DNA of 64,000 bases from Cliona cf. orientalis (lineage: Eukaryota; Porifera; Demospongiae; Clionaida; Clionaidae), in the NCBI GenBank assembly GCA_963930775.1, contig OZ005689.1:27329798-27393797 (forward strand). The letters are read 5' to 3'. Positions 34,312-45,086 of the stretch are shown piece after piece. A program made the position numbers and the translations under genes. How positions within the stretch are numbered: position 1 is the first letter of the stretch; each line of letters starts with the position of its first letter. The notes under the pieces are model-generated. The model saw nothing but the letters and a program-made list of their open reading frames with translations, searched no databases and was not told where the DNA came from.

Positions 34312-34690
34312 ACCCCACCCTACCCTACCCTGCGTGAGTGTGTGGTGTGTGCTTTTGCATGTTTACACTATAATTCAGCTGATCACCCAAGTTCTGTTGT
34401 TGTTTTGTTGCCCTGAATATTATACTAATAGGAGTACGGAGTACATATGATAAAATATTTGTGCATGTGGTCTCAGAAGCCACCAGAAACAGTTGTAATT
34501 TTCCGGGGAAGCATGCGTACTAGTGCACTGGGTCTCCAATGTGAACGGTTGTGTTACCATAGTGATCATTAGTGGATTTTGTTTTATGGATACCTTAAAA
34601 TTAATACAAAAACTGTGAGTATGACTATGCACAAAACTAGTATACATTTCAGCAAATCTTAAACAATACGCTGTCGCTAGAGTACTTCTG
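34312..34690. other. No gene seen
   Basis: No coding exon or repeat boundary was recognised. Confidence 0.35.
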
Positions 34691-34693
34691 TTA

Positions 34694-34989
34694 AGCCCAA
34701 TTTACGCTAGGCCTTACTCCTTTGGAAGCCAGCCTAGTTTTAGTGTAAACGTGCTAATCTGCTCTACAAGTCGCCTTCTATACTGGTTTGTAAACCACAT
34801 CTGGGAGGTGGTTTGAAACTGGTTTCTGTTTAGGATATGTTGCTATACAAACTGTCCACTGTATATGCTCTAAGCTGGCTTAAGGTGCTTACATACATGT
34901 AAGCTGGAATAAGACCCTACGTGTAAACATGATTAAAGTACATTCCAAAGCGGTTTAGTCTAAGCCAGCTTGTACATGTAAGCGGGGCT
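34694..34989. mobile_element. PIF/Harbinger-like MITE, 296 bp, TTA duplication
   Basis: The ends AGCCCAATTTACGCTAGG and ATGTAAGCGGGGCT are imperfect inverted repeats. The flanking trinucleotide TTA is at 34691-34693 and 34990-34992. Internally GTGTAAAC, CCTTACGTGT-type motifs and CTAAGCTGGCTTA recur. The relative at 51384-51616 has a TTT duplication. Confidence 0.75.
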
Positions 34990-34992
34990 TTA

Positions 34993-35742
34993 GAGTGCTG
35001 ATAAGTAGCTTACTAAAAACTTAGTAGAGGAAAAAAGAGATAAGTCGAACGAGGCTTGAACCCGAACCCGGTACCATGCACCAGAACCAAATCCACTCGT
35101 CATTGCTGTAGATAACCCTAATTTATAGACCTTGCCTCTATAGCACCGAATATGGTGCCTGCTCAAACAAGACTTATACCCAGAACCCAGTCCCTGACCC
35201 CTCTAGAAGGTATATATTGTTACCCTACTCTAAGGTCACACTTTTGGGTACTGTTACCACAGGTAAACAACCACAAAAATAAATAATATCTTAAATCATA
35301 TGTCAAAGTGGGATGATCTAATAAAGTATAGTTTGCCCAAATGAAGTATTGCACCACCATCAATACACAGCAGCCAAATAACCATTTATGGTAAACATTA
35401 AGTATGAAATTAAGTCTCAATCCTTCACATTTGGATGCACAATACAGGTTAGGCTGTGATTAGGCTGTGATTAGGAACAATAGGAGATCAGATCCAACAT
35501 CTGGTGCCTAGTTGCATGCTCTATGTAGGAACAGAGTCCTGAAATTTACTATTGACATCTGGCCAGTATAGAATAGGAACCGCTATGCAACTTATAGCAT
35601 CAATTAGCACTGTCTGAGGGTTACTAATTATTTGATAGTCATTCTACACTTGGTTTATACAACTGGCAGTGCTTTTGATATGTATGGCTTCCATAGTGCG
35701 ACTCACCTTCATGGTGACCTTGTACCACTGAAGCCATACAGA
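34993..35742. other. No gene seen
   Basis: A minus-strand B-box-like GGTTCAAGCCTCG near 35050 has no convincing A box. The rest is A/T-rich without structure. Confidence 0.35.
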
Positions 35743-35746
35743 TTAA

Positions 35747-36657
35747 AGGCATTGTGCCACCATATAAGGGCTATTTTTTAATAAATTAGTGTCACACTTG
35801 ATATAACAGCGCCCATTAGTTTGAAATCTGGCAGCCACTTTTCAATCAATGGTGGCAGTAGAACGCGATCGTTGACCCATGTCCAAGAAAGGCTCAGAAG
35901 CTGGCGTTGGAAGGTTTTCAGCCAGAGGCAGAAGGTATGAGGAGAGTAGCGATGTCATCACAGTGTGGATTATAACTTTTTGTCGATGATCTGATAAATG
36001 TCAGACCATATCCCAGTTTGCTCGGACATCACCAACTATTGGTTGGACATTATAATATACATAATTGAATGCGTAGTACAGCAGTATCCTTGCAAACTCC
36101 ACCAGATATAAGTACCCTTGCAAGGGAAGGCAGCAACAGTGGCTCACATGCATGCACCTAATTCTAGTTTGCTAGTAACAGCATACTAGTCTAGTAGCTT
36201 ACACAAGCACAGCCAGATCCTAGCATCCTGATCACTGTCTGGCTGTACTACTAGAACGCATGCGCATTGCAAACTGTATTGGCAAGCGATGGTAAGCGGC
36301 CATTTGTCCGACCAGGAGCGGTTTGGGCGGCCATGGAGCCATGTTGGTCGGATTTTAGCCGATGACCGACCGTTATACATGTAATCCACACTGTATCATC
36401 TAGCTAGATCTACCAAATGTGTAGATTTACCTTAGCGAGCGAGAGTAGCTCAAGCAGAAGACAGAGACACCGGTTATCTAGCAGCGCCACAAGTACCCAA
36501 GTCCTTTATTTGTCCTTCGATGGCTTTCTGAAGCGCACGAGGAGCATGCGACAATATTTTTGTATGTGCGCGATTTATTATGACACTAGTCCACGGTTCT
36601 CCGTATACTAGATCTAAATTTAGTAACAATCACCGCTTATATTGTGATACAATGCCT
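35747..36657. mobile_element. piggyBac-type MITE, 911 bp, TTAA duplication
   Basis: TTAA at 35743-35746 and 36658-36661 flank ends beginning AGGCATTGTGCCAC and (complement of right) AGGCATTGTATCAC. It has no transposase. The TIR differs from that of the piggyBac at 17854, so another autonomous piggyBac lineage would have mobilised it. A deleted relative lies at 31765-32000. Confidence 0.75.
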
Positions 36658-36661
36658 TTAA

Positions 36662-37104
36662 AGGCTTTCTGACTATGGATATCAGGTATGGAATGTAACT
36701 GCCACTATTTCAAAATGTAGCACCTACCTAGTTGTGTTCTCTTCATTATCCACTCTTGATATTGTACTATACTTAGTCTATTATGTCAAAAACCTCACAG
36801 AAATGATTATATCTCTTGTACTGCATGTGTACATTCTGCTTATAGATGACGAAGAGGAACTCGGAAATTGAAGAGGAGCTAGAGTTGAAGAGGAGGTGTT
36901 TACCCGGTAAAATTATGTTTCTCTACTCCACCTTGTGTAAACCAGGCTTTCCCTCTGGCTTTTTCATGCTTGTGTTCATGGTGCAATTCTTTGATATAGT
37001 CCATAAGCCAGCGGTCCAAAACACGTACATACGTTGCAGATCCAGAAAGTGCATCCGGTGGCACATTCCAGTGCATCCAATTTTGGCCATTTTTTAATCT
37101 ATTT
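36662..37104. other. No confident gene
   Basis: A minus-strand open stretch (37118-36900) encodes WMHWNVPPDALSG, then VLDRWLMDYIKELHHEH. This is protein-like but unrecognised. No splice context supports it strongly. Confidence 0.3.
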
Positions 37105-37910
37105 TTCAAGGGGACCACACACTAAGCAGGAAAAAAAAAATTGTCCGGAAACCTCCGCATAGTTGAGCTGGGAGCTAGATCGAGAGCCACACAATGCAAG
37201 CAGGCATCCCAATAGCAATATGGACGATGTTTGGTAAAGGGTCGTTCACGTACCCCATGCCCGTAATTTTTTTATGGGCGAACATTGCAAGTGCATGGCT
37301 TCCTATACAAACATATGGAGAACTTCAAAGTTAACTCTAAGGTGTGAAGCAAAATTCTTTCAGGTCAAATCTCTAGTTTCACAATGTTTGGTAAATGGTC
37401 GTCCTGCGTACCTGGAAAATTTTCATGGGAAAACACATTGCATAAATATGGCTTCCTATACAAACATATGGAGAACTTCAAAGTGCCATGTCTTTAACCC
37501 ATTCTGCGTGCCGATGTAAAAGTCATCTCCTCAAGTGTTCCCAAATTCCCCCTGAATTACATTATCGTTTTTCTTTCAAGGAACCCACACACTAAGCAGA
37601 AAAAAATTGTGCGGAGACCACCACATAGTTGGGCTGGGCGCATCATAAAGTCACATAGTGCAAACAGGCATCCTATGCACAATATTCGGTAAAGGGTCGC
37701 CCACGTGCCCGTAATCTTTTATGGGCAAGTATTGCAAGTGCATGGCTTCTTTATGGAAAACTTCAAAGTGCCATACCTTTAATTCTAAGGTGTGAATCAA
37801 AATTCTTTGAGTTCAAATTTCTACTTTCGACTCATTCTGCATGCTGGTGTAAAAATTATGTCCCCAAGTCCTCCCAAATCCCCCACGGATTATTTCACCT
37901 TGTTTATTTC
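37105..37910. repeat. Two tandem copies of the 14200-type repeat
   Basis: CACACACTAAGCAGGAAAAA starts one copy near 37120 and CACACACTAAGCAGAAAAAA the next near 37587. Both contain GCAAGTGCATGGCTTC, GGAGAACTTCAAAGTG-type and CATTCTGC blocks. The first copy has an extra internal duplication of the TATACAAACATATGGAGAAC block (37305 and 37455). Confidence 0.7.
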
Positions 37911-38589
37911 TACCTTCTCCTTGGCGGTGATCTCCATTTCTCCTCCCTTATAAGCTGATCATCACTTAAGAGATTGTGTATATGTATATGCACAGGGTAA
38001 GGGTGTGTGTGTGAGAGAGTGAAAGAGGAAGAGGGGGAGAGAGGGAGGGAGGGGATTTACACAATGGTGTAGGTATATTAAACACTGAGACTCCTATCTA
38101 TTCTTTTTGCTATTTCAGCTGGTATGGCTAACCCTCATCCCTGAACTTCATTATTTGCCTGATACAAAAGTTAGGTACTTGCCTCACACAAACTAGACTA
38201 TACCAAACATATTAAACTTGATAATTCTGTCCCGATTCTTTCTTGAGTACAGAAAGAAACTGGATGATGATATCTACTCCCTAGAAATTCGGAGTTTCAT
38301 AATGAGCACTCCCCTCCTTGGCATTTACTATTCTTTCTTGGATAAATCATCTGGCACCTGATAAAATTTCGAATGATTATAGGACTTGAGTGAGCAGAAA
38401 GTAGAAGAGTTGCTCTATCTTCTGGTCTTTGTTTGGAGTCTTAGAGTGAAAGATGGCCTAGATAGAACAAAAAAAATGGATAAGAACAGCATTGTGCCAC
38501 CAGATGCACTTCCTTGATCTGCAACAGGTGGACCGCTGGCTTAATGGCTGGATATGCCAACTATGTCCAGCAATGCCGTAGGGGAACTA
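37911..38589. other. No gene seen
   Basis: A (GT)(GA)-rich tract lies at 38005-38055; otherwise unremarkable. Confidence 0.35.
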
Positions 38590-38897
38590 TTGATAACGAA
38601 TGATACTCAAATCCTAGTACCTACATATGAATACCTATAGTTCATACCAAGTACTTATAGACTATAAGCCCCTTTTCCTATCTACCATTTCATAGTTTAC
38701 TATAAGTAGTGACAATACTATAGGTAGTACAGTAGTATTAGAGTATACTTAGTGGACCCAAAGTTCACCCATAAGTGGCACATATATACTGCCCTTGAAC
38801 TATAGACCAGAGTATACATAGTACACCCATAGTTAACCCATAGGTGGCACATATACTGCCCTAAAGTACCTACATGTACCTACATGTACCTATACAA
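38590..38897 (+). repeat. Left subterminal array, outer part
   Basis: About four units of the pattern CCAGAGTATACATAGTACAC, CATAGTT, then CCCATAGGTGGCACATATAC. They are more diverged than the inner part at 45087-46640 and are separated from it by the nested element at 38898-45076. Confidence 0.8.
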
Positions 38898-39048
38898 TAG
38901 CCTCATATCCAGGCCATCCCATGTTTTTCAACGTTGCGCGAGAAAAAGAGGGAAGGCCTGGTCGATAATGTGATGTAATGATCACGTGCGGACACTATTT
39001 GGGACGCGGTTAACGTGACCCCGCCTACTCGCCCACGCATACGTGTAC
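38898..39048 (+). repeat. Left 151 bp TIR of RecQ/DUF6589 element
   Basis: Reverse complement of 44924-45074 with a handful of differences, mostly in the first 25 bases. Homology stops sharply after CGCATACGTGTAC. Confidence 0.9.
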
Positions 39049-39368
39049 TGTATGTTGCATGCTTGAGCGCTAGCGCTAGCCAGCTAGCTCAGCGATTCTA
39101 CCACGTGCGAAGATGAGAAGACTCGAGAGCCACTGACCGTACTCAACAGCCATCATGCCGACCCCTGCTATCCACCCTTCCCCCTGCCGTGGAGAACTGA
39201 AAGATGGCTAGAAAATGATAGACTGGCTATCAAGACCCAGAGTTGTGCCGCGTAAGTGCCGGGAAAATGCACACACACACAGTGTTCTGATTGGTTTATG
39301 GTATCCCGCGCGCCGGCATGGCCAGCCAACGAATCGCGAAAGCGCCAAATTCGACCACGATATGAGCG

Positions 39369-41275
39369 ATGGCACTGCTATGCAGTCAAACCTGTCTGTA
39401 TGCCAGAGGCACACCAAGTAAACCTGGCTTGGTGTGCAGGGATGTGTGTGAAGTACAAGGCAGATTGCCATCGGCACTCCAGAAATATTTTGGATATCAA
39501 AGTTTCCGACCGGGGCAGGAGGCAGCTGTTCTATCTGTATTGCATGGGCATGATACGTATGTGAGGATGGCTACAGGTTCGGGCAAAAGCATTTGTATGT
39601 TCCTTCCAGAACTTGCCCACAGTGACAGGGCATGTACCATTGTAATCAGCCCCCTAATTGCACTGATGGATGACCAGGTAAACATTTTATTGCGGATATT
39701 GATCACAACATTATTATGATTATTGAAGGTTGCGAAGCTAAATCTACGCCGCATTTCAGCTATTCGGGTCAGTGGGGAGAGTAGTAAAGCATGCTATGAG
39801 GAAACAAAGCGTGGGAAATATAAGTTTGGTAATATTGGCCATATTATCTGCGGTATAGTGCATAATTTTCAATAACGTTCATTTAGTTTTGATGTCACCC
39901 GAGACGGCCACTAGTCTCCGTTGGAGAAACTTGTTTTCAGAGTGGTATTTTAGAACTAACTTGTGTTCCATAGCTGTGGATGAATCACACTGTATTGCTG
40001 AGTGGTTGGTTACGCTAATAATACTATGTAGCTATGCATGTTGCATGCATGTTTATTGAAAGCCATACTCATAGGGGGAAGGATTTCCGTACATCCTTCA
40101 GCAGGATTGGAGGCCTACGGGCACTGACTAGAGCTCCTGTAATAAGTCTTACAGCATCTGCTCCTCCAGCTGTGGAAGAGCAGTTGTTAGAATCTCTGAG
40201 CATGCATAGTCCAACCTTCATCAAGCACACCCTTGACCGTCCTAACATTTTCTATAGTGTTTTAAAGAAGACAAGTATGACAGTGAGTGGTATTGTTTGC
40301 ATATATGTTGAGTAGACTCACTTGTTTATTATATGCAGAGAGACTTAGGTGGCCTGGGTCAGTGTCCCTCTTCAGCTAACCCTAGATCTATTCCGAAAAC
40401 TATAGTTTTCTTTGCCAACAAGAAGCAGGTAGTGCAGGCAATTAACTAATGAAATGAAGCAGTTTGTGTTACGGCAGTTTGTCACAAATGATGCCGAAAT
40501 GAGGGTCTTATGTTCCACCATTGCATTTGGAATGGTACTGGCTAATTATTGTTAATTTTTTCAAGGTGTGGTACTCTCACTAAAACTTTTAGGGTATTGA
40601 CATCCCCGATATATCCGTAGTTGTAATCTACTGGGTTCCTGACACCATTTCTCAGTTATATCAGGTATAAAGCAACTTAATTGCTATACATGTATTCAAC
40701 TATTAATGCTACAGTTGAGTGGACGTGCTGGACGCAACAATGAGCAGTCTTTATGTGTCCTTTATTACAACTCCAAGCAGAAAATAAAGGACTCAGATTT
40801 AAAAGCTTACTGTAGCGATAAGGATAAGGAGAATTGCCGTCGAGTACAGCTTCTTCGAGCTCTGGGGGATACAAATGTGCATTCACGTGATCTGGCGAAG
40901 TGTTGTGATCACTGTAATCGTACAGTTGTCCCAATCCCTCATCTACAAGCCATCATAAAACGTAGCGCACAAACACGTTAAACAAACACAAAGAGATCAC
41001 GGAAGGAAAATGATTCTGACACTGCTAAACAATTAAAGGAAACATTGATCACAGAACGGAATAAAATTATTTCAAGCAGCCCTGGACTAACCTGGTTGGG
41101 TCCTGATCTTGTGTGTAATGACAAAATAATTTCTATTATCTGTGAAAGGGCTCATTTGATTAAGACAGTTGCAGATCTTTCTTCTGTTCCTGGCTTATGG
41201 CGTCAATTTCATGAGCCCATGTATAACGCTATAGCACATTTTCCGGACATTATACTACCGCCAACCAAAAAATAA
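39369..41275 (+). pseudogene. RecQ-like DNA helicase of the nested transposon
   Basis: Exons by eye: 39369-39677, 39729-39828, 39897-40004, 40075-40282, 40339-40428, about 40477-40535, 40593-40664, 40715-41275. Motif 0 is FGYQSFRPGQEAA, motif I ATGSGKS, Ia VISPLIALMDDQV, II AVDESHCIAEW, III SLTASAPP. Motif V/VI parts are STIAFGMGIDIPD and QLSGRAGRNNEQ. A Zn-like C-terminal part has YCSDKDKENCRR and CCDHC. Compared with the usual RecQ order, about 35 residues around motif IV are missing before FVLRQFVTNDAEMRV. An in-frame TAA at 40979-40981 interrupts the frame, which then stays open to 41275. ATP-dependent 3'-5' helicase activity is known for the family; its use in transposition is inference. 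It is convergent with the DUF6589 gene, 75 bp away. Confidence 0.75.
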
Positions 41276-41349
41276 ACGAATCAGAACACTGCATTATTTA
41301 TCTGTTTTCATGGCATGATTTTATTGTATGTACATTTTGTGTTTATACA

Positions 41350-44300
41350 TTATACTACATCATATAGCTCATAGTTTAGATCCACTATGTTTTCGACCAT
41401 CTCGTCATCAGTACTCCCGCTGATATCCTCATCATCCACTTCTCCTTTTAGGTACTTGTCGATATGCCCACCTGCGATGCGTCTACACCCGATAATGCTG
41501 GGGTCCTCGAATTTGATGTGGGATTCTCGCTGTTCAAGCTCTGTTGCTACCTTCTCACTGAGTAAGTGTGATACCATGTTTTTGATATCCTTGTTTGCAT
41601 CTCTAGCTGTGTGTGCAACACTCTGACTTACACCAAACATTCTGTCCACCCTTTTTGCGACATGTATCAAAAGTAGAGCACATAGGGAAACGTCCTCCTT
41701 ATGTTTGTCGGTTGAATTAGCTCCACTTGCACGCATGGTCTCCTTAATCATGCTACAATATTGATGGCATATGATACAATTTTAATTGTGAAAGAAAGAA
41801 ACTCACAGGTTATAGTATTCGATCAGTTGATCAAGGGGCTTTGCACAGCCTTCCTTTCCAGTCATGTTTACCGCACGATTATGAGTTACAATGTATGCAA
41901 TATGTGCTGGAAAATCACACTTTAGATTGCAAAGCAAATTCATTGCTTCTGTTGCATAATTCTTTCTGTTGTTTCCCAGGAAGTACACCAACCAGTGCTT
42001 CCAAAGCCGAATCACCTGCTCCCCTTTCTCATATCTGATAGCCTCTCTTAGGTCAACGTATAAGAAGCATCCTCGCATGAACCATCGATGGAATGCATAG
42101 GCTGCATCAGTCGACTGTGTTGGTGCCAGGGTACATAACATGATAGAAGCTGCGGTTTTCTGTAACCACTCAAATGTAGGCACATGCGGTATATCTGCAT
42201 CTGTGGATTCAATCCCGAAGTGTTGGCATATAGCAGCTGCGAGATGAGCATGAAAACAGTGAACCAAAAACTCGTCTCCTGTGTTGAAAACTTTTCCCTT
42301 TTGATCCATACTTAGTCGGTTGATGTGCTGCCTAAGATTACTTAAAGAGCCCACTGCTCTTACATCTCCCCAAAATGCATCAAGAATTACTTGCTGGCAC
42401 TCCCATAGGAAGTGAAATCACCTACATGCACAAAAATTTTGTATATCACCGTAATAACCTATGACCCCTTTGTATGAGCACACACGTACCAGGTACTTCA
42501 TGCGCCCACTTCATCTGGTTGACAGGATTGATCTCGGGGATTCTCCATACTTTTGCAGATCGGATGTTTTTGCAGGTGAGTTGGTCACCGACTACTACCT
42601 AATTACGAGATTTTTTAGTACACCATTATACCCTGCCACTCTCAAACATTCATGGTTGGAAGATAAATTATAAAATTTAAGTATATTACCTGGTGGTCAT
42701 CATCACTTAGTTCTATATCCTTCCTTAGTTTGTCAAGGATGTCAAGATTACCCTGTGTATATTTTTCATCTACATCCAGGATCTTCATTGGTGCCACCTG
42801 CGACTTGCTAACTGGATGAGGAGAGTGTTGCTTGGGTACCAGATTCTCGAGATGCTTCAAACCCTTGAAGAAGCCCACCAAGAATCTCATAATGTATGCA
42901 GTCGCACATTTGCTCATTACTTCTCCATCTTCTTCATTTGGAATGATGTCTTCTGCTTTCAGAGAACTCCTTGAGCCTTGTGAAGACTTGTCACTCCAAG
43001 AGAAGCTAGCTGGAGGTACATTCTTTATCTTGACAGCTAGTCGAGAGGTCATATTCGCCATCTTTTGATGTATATCTGATACAGAATAAGTGTGTTGCAA
43101 TCCTGTCTCAAGGCTCACTACGTTAACTGATACTAACCTGCTCTCTCATGATGCACATGATGGTGGAAATTGATGTTATCATACATCCAAAGCCAGTGAT
43201 CATCCTTTGCAACTTCAAGATACCTGGCCTCACAGGAAAGCTGACGTAAGTATTGCCATGTCGCATCATATGATAGGCACACTCCAGCATGATTTAAAAC
43301 TCTTACTACCTATGTAAATTATTTGGGAACCATTAATACCTAATTTCAAGCTATTGAATTACAATGTGATGGTGTGTATGGCAAGTGCATGTAGCTATAT
43401 GTATATGAAGTGTCACTCTCAAGCATACCTGTTTGCCTGTGCCACGAGTTATGAGCATGAATGATAGTAAGAGTTGCATGCCTTTGAACCGGTTACATCT
43501 AGCATTTAGAATTGTGCACAGAGACATTATGACCTTCATTTCTTCCACAGTTAAGTCTGACTCCGCAAGCTTATTGCTGCTACGTGCTGTATCACAGAGT
43601 CAGAAATAAGGAATTTGAAATGCAAGGACAAATGTCCGGGCATAGCATGATTTGACCGGTCATTCCATAAGATTGGGTGGCCACTCGTAGGTAATGGTCG
43701 TTACCGTTAACGCGGAAAAGGTCATCAAACATGCGCATATAATAGAAACGAGTATTGATTATCAAGCATATGGCAAAGTCAATCGATCAAAGATGGACTA
43801 TGAGTAGTACTTTTGGGCGACCTTCATGGCCGGACAAGTAAGTATTTGGTCGGTCTTATGGCTGAAATGCACGGAAAATGGCCGATGGCCGCCTGTTATT
43901 TCTGACTCTGGTATCACCTACAAGCTGGAAAAACTGGTACAGATCTGGAGAACATTTACTGAGCTCACTGATAATCGTGTCGATATGGAACTCGGAAACC
44001 CTTAGGTGTGAATCAGGACCTTTGCTGCTTTTGGGAGCTAACGACATGGCTTTTTCTGCCTGATCAATTAGATGTTGGGATTGTTTCAGGTTGCAGATTT
44101 CCACCTTTTGCTGTGCCACTTCGCCCTCCAATTCACTAATCCTCTGCCTAAGCTGTTGCCTCTCTTGATCTGCCAGATATGATGCTGATGAAGTCGAAGG
44201 CATGGCTCTGGAGGTAGCCACTGACACACCGACTAAAAACGTTGACTTCACACCATTTTTCGACATACGCTTATGCTGGACAGAGGGAAATGCTTCGGCA

Positions 44301-44464
44301 ACAACTTTATGTGCTTCGATTGGAGTTATCTGTGTGGCTGGACTGCTGCTGTACTTATCATTCAACATCTGTCGAATGACGTGCACATTCAAGAACTTGG
44401 TGTCATCATCGGGCGAGTGCACAAGCTCGGATCTGAGCCTAAACGAGGCAGAAGTGGATTCAAA
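41350..44464 (-). pseudogene. DUF6589 protein, candidate transposase
   Basis: Exons on minus, approximate: about 44464-43910, 43590-43430, 43310-43140, 43118-42690, 42599-42490, 42422-41813, 41756-41350. The N terminus has a segment ending FPSVQHKRMSKNGVKSTF, loosely like an RFX-type winged helix, then a coiled coil (RQRISELEGEVAQQKVE). The core shows WLWMYDNINFHHHVHHER, VVVGDQLTCKNIRSAK, FLWECQQV-like, GSLSNLRQHINR and KVFNTGDEFLVHCFHAHLAA. These are blocks I associate with DUF6589 proteins common in cnidarians, sponges and mushrooms. Asp in YDNIN and GDQLT are candidate catalytic residues. A 1 bp deletion near 42412 (TTCACTTCC where TTCCACTTCC-like is expected) shifts the frame. Because it is one of only two genes inside a TIR-bounded element and the other is a helicase, it is the likely transposase. 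Confidence 0.65.
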
Positions 44465-44923
44465 TAGATTTTAATGTTCATGCATCAGCACCACCTACCA
44501 CTGAGCCCTTTGTGATCTTTGACTTTTGTGTGACATAATGTACTTATGCATGCAAGTTGTTCAACAAATTTCTTATTAATGATCACCTTCAATTCAGTTT
44601 ACTGTATTGAAACAGAATTTGATATGTATTGTCCATGTATACATCCATCTACCTAGCTATATATTATACATAGTCCATGTACAAATCCTGGCTATTCCTC
44701 CAGCTATGACAAATATTATACCGATGTCATAGACAGGCTACGGTAAACTACTGACAATTAGATCACCTCTCGTCTTGATACTTCACAGGTAAAACACTGA
44801 ACGCAAGCAACTGCAGGGCTAGGGAGTCGTAGGGATCGAAAGAGAACCACCAACAGTACACGCAATATTGTATGGCAGCAATATATGGCGTATGTAGCAT
44901 GGCAAGCGCATAGCATCCAGTGC

Positions 44924-45074
44924 GTACACGTATGCGTGGGCGAGTAGGCGGGGTCACGTTAACCGCGTCCCAAATAGTGTCCGCACGTGATCATTACATC
45001 ACATAATCGACCAGGCCTTCCCTCTTTTTCTCGCGCAACGTTGAAAAACATGGGATAGCCTGGATACGAGGGTA
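44924..45074 (-). repeat. Right 151 bp TIR of RecQ/DUF6589 element
   Basis: Reverse complement of 38898-39048. It is followed by two bases (TA) and the 9 bp duplication CCTATACAA at 45077-45085. Confidence 0.9.
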
Positions 45075-45086
45075 TACCTATACAAC

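Larger units (their letters stand above)
38898..45076. mobile_element. RecQ/DUF6589 transposon, about 6.2 kb, 151 bp TIRs
   Basis: The terminal inverted repeats cover 38898-39048 and 44924-45074 and are nearly identical. They start TAGCCTCATATCCAGGCC / TACCCTCGTATCCAGGCT and share CAACGTTGCGCGAGAAAAAG and GTGATGTAATGATCACGTGC. CCTATACAA is duplicated at 38889-38897 and 45077-45085; the identity extends to 11 bp if two ambiguous bases are assigned to the flank. Two convergent genes fill the interior: a RecQ-like helicase on plus and a DUF6589 protein on minus. Each TIR has an inner dyad CCAGGCC ... GGCCTGG, as do the MITEs at 25199 and 31522. Both genes carry lesions, so this copy is probably no longer autonomous. 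Confidence 0.85.

Noticed and set aside
35040-35110. B-box-like GGTTCAAGCCTCG on the minus strand
   Set aside because: No A box at the right distance and no cloverleaf; insufficient for a tRNA or SINE call.
36900-37118. 72-codon minus-strand ORF with protein-like composition
   Set aside because: No recognisable domain, no supporting exons; overlaps the start of a repeat.
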